Below are positions 62,734-64,000 of a stretch of 64,000 nucleotides of DNA, piece after piece; positions within the stretch are counted from its first letter, which is position 1, and every line of letters begins with the position of its first letter. The DNA comes from Nematostella vectensis. Taxonomy: Eukaryota; Cnidaria; Anthozoa; Actiniaria; Edwardsiidae. Below the pieces are notes generated by a model that searched no databases, had not been told where the DNA came from, and worked only from the letters and a program-made list of their open reading frames with translations. Position numbers and translations under genes: made by a program. The stretch lies in contig NC_064039.1 of the NCBI RefSeq assembly GCF_932526225.1, positions 5,531,001 through 5,595,000 on the forward strand, in the 5' to 3' direction.

Positions 62734-64000
62734 CGGAAGAGTCAGCAGATAAGGACAGTGGGGTGACCCATTTATTTTCTGTAGATGAGGAGATTAGGCA
62801 ACTCAGGGAGACTCCTATGTGTCAGGCGATAGTCGGGGGAAAGAGTTTTTCGTTTATTATTGATTCCGGGGCAGCGGCGAATATTGTCTCAAGTAAGCTT
62901 TACGAGGAAATTAAGAGTAATGTTTCGCTTAAGAAAATCAGCAAGAAATTGTATGCCTTTGGTCAAGAGGACGCGCTTAAGCTGAAAGGCGAATTTGAAG
63001 CGGAAGTTAGTATCTGTAGCCGGAAATATGTTGCAACATTTTATGTTTTTGATGGCAATGCATCAGTTAGCAATTTGATTAGTCATAATACTGCTAAGAA
63101 GCTACAATTATTGCATGTAAATTCAGTTTCAGAACAAGAACAGCAATGTAACACTAGCCTAGGTTCGGAAATGAAGTCTAAATTTCCAGAGTGCTTTTCA
63201 GGGGTGGGCAAACTAAAGGGAAATAAGGTTAAGTTACACATTGACGATAAGGTGGAACCGGTTGCTCAGCCAGTAAGACGATTGCCATTCGGTTATCGAG
63301 ACAAAGTGGCGGATCTTCTGAAAAGACTACAAGAGGAAGACATAATCGAACCAGTGGAAGGTGTAGCATCGAGATGGGTAAGCCCTATTGTGGTAATTCC
63401 TAAGGAAAAAGTGGAAATTAGGATGTGCATTGATTTGAGGAAGTTTAACCAGGCAGTTTTGCGTGAAAGGTATCCGATTCCGACTATGCAGGAAATGCTA
63501 GTTGAGCTTAATGGTGCTACAGTTTTCTCAAAGTTAGACCTTAAGCAAGGATTTTTTCAGTTAGAATTAGAGGAGGAATCGCGAGACGTAACCACTTTCA
63601 TAACCTATGTAGGATTATTTCGCATGCAGAGGTTAGGTATGGGAATTTGCGGTGCACCAGAGGTATTTCAGTATACAGTGCAGAAGGTGTTAGTTGGATT
63701 GCCAGGAGTGTTAAACTTGGCAGATGACATAATGGTATTTGGTAAAGATCAGGCTGAACACAAGAAAAGACTAACTAATGTTATGAAAAGATTATCAGAG
63801 AGCGGGTTAACCCTTAATCCGGAGAAGTGTCGGTTTGGTTTATCTTCGATTACGTTTTTAGGACACGTAATTTCTGACAAAGGGATAGCTGCAGACCCAG
63901 GCAAAGTGGAGTCCATAGTCAAGGCTAGAGCGCCAGTTAATGTAACAGAGCTACGTAGATTCTTAGGCTTAGTTCAGTATGTAGGCAGGTATATCCCAGA
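62733..64000 (+). CDS. Ty3/gypsy pol: protease and reverse transcriptase, runs off the window
   Basis: The frame is -1 relative to gag and remains open to the window end. The aspartic protease is at about residues 40-115 (FSFIIDSGAAANIVSSKLYE, catalytic DSG). RT follows: RRLPFGYRDKVADLLKRLQE, motif A FSKLDLKQGFFQLEL, GMGICGAPEVFQ and the active site LADDIMVFG, then NPEKCRFGLSSITFLGHVIS and FLGLVQYVGRYIP leading to RNase H beyond the edge. No stops or shifts are present, so the polymerase part looks young. It would reverse-transcribe element RNA. The active site LADD, rather than YxDD, is seen in some gypsy clades. Confidence 0.93.

Overview
The window is nuclear DNA of an animal, most likely a cnidarian (sea anemone or coral). 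Two intron-containing metazoan genes for flagellar proteins occupy the left half. The right half is a pile of transposable elements, including a Polinton-type virus-like element whose small accessory proteins resemble those I associate with cnidarian Polintons. The species call is inference; nothing in the sequence names it.

1 to 26.1 kb (minus strand) is one long gene for a cytosolic carboxypeptidase of the CCP2/CCP3 (AGBL2/AGBL3) type. Seventeen phase-consistent exons (26081 down to 17126) carry the N-domain and the complete M14 zinc peptidase domain. At least seven further exons (13635 down to 55) encode a long disordered tail that runs off the left edge. Every tail intron has its own unrelated tandem-repeat family, and several arrays overlap or abut a splice site. 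An inverted-repeat DNA transposon with a broken gene (13.7-16.9 kb) and several MITEs also sit in introns.

26.9 to 32.2 kb (plus strand) is a five-exon, about 1108-codon gene for CatSper beta, the sperm calcium-channel auxiliary subunit. It is divergent from the carboxypeptidase gene, with 830 bp between the two start codons. A tubulin-tail-processing enzyme and a sperm-flagellum channel subunit therefore share one promoter region.

32.2 to 45.8 kb is gene-poor. It holds a pair of inverted 77-bp palindromic-repeat arrays (37.6-38.2 and 41.5-42.0 kb) flanking a THAP-domain ORF, a 5'-truncated but open non-LTR reverse transcriptase ORF (42.5-44.5 kb), one candidate host exon (45.06-45.50 kb) and a small TTAA-flanked MITE.

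46.75 to 51.27 kb is a BEL/Pao LTR retrotransposon with near-identical LTRs and a perfect 5-bp target duplication. Its gag is broken and its polymerase has lost the second half of RT and the RNase H, while its integrase is intact.

52.2 to 64 kb is nested. A Ty3/gypsy element begins with an LTR-like end and a gag start at 52.2-52.46 kb, and resumes in mid-gag at about 62.31 kb (zinc knuckles, protease, RT to the window edge). Between them lies a GC-rich, degenerate Polinton/Maverick-like element of about 9.8 kb. It has a PolB fragment in frame with an SF1B helicase, an HNH nuclease, a retroviral-type integrase, two small membrane proteins, a packaging ATPase, a major capsid protein, a penton-like minor capsid protein and other conserved Polinton hypotheticals. 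Many of its frames carry stops or frameshifts, so it looks dead as a unit.
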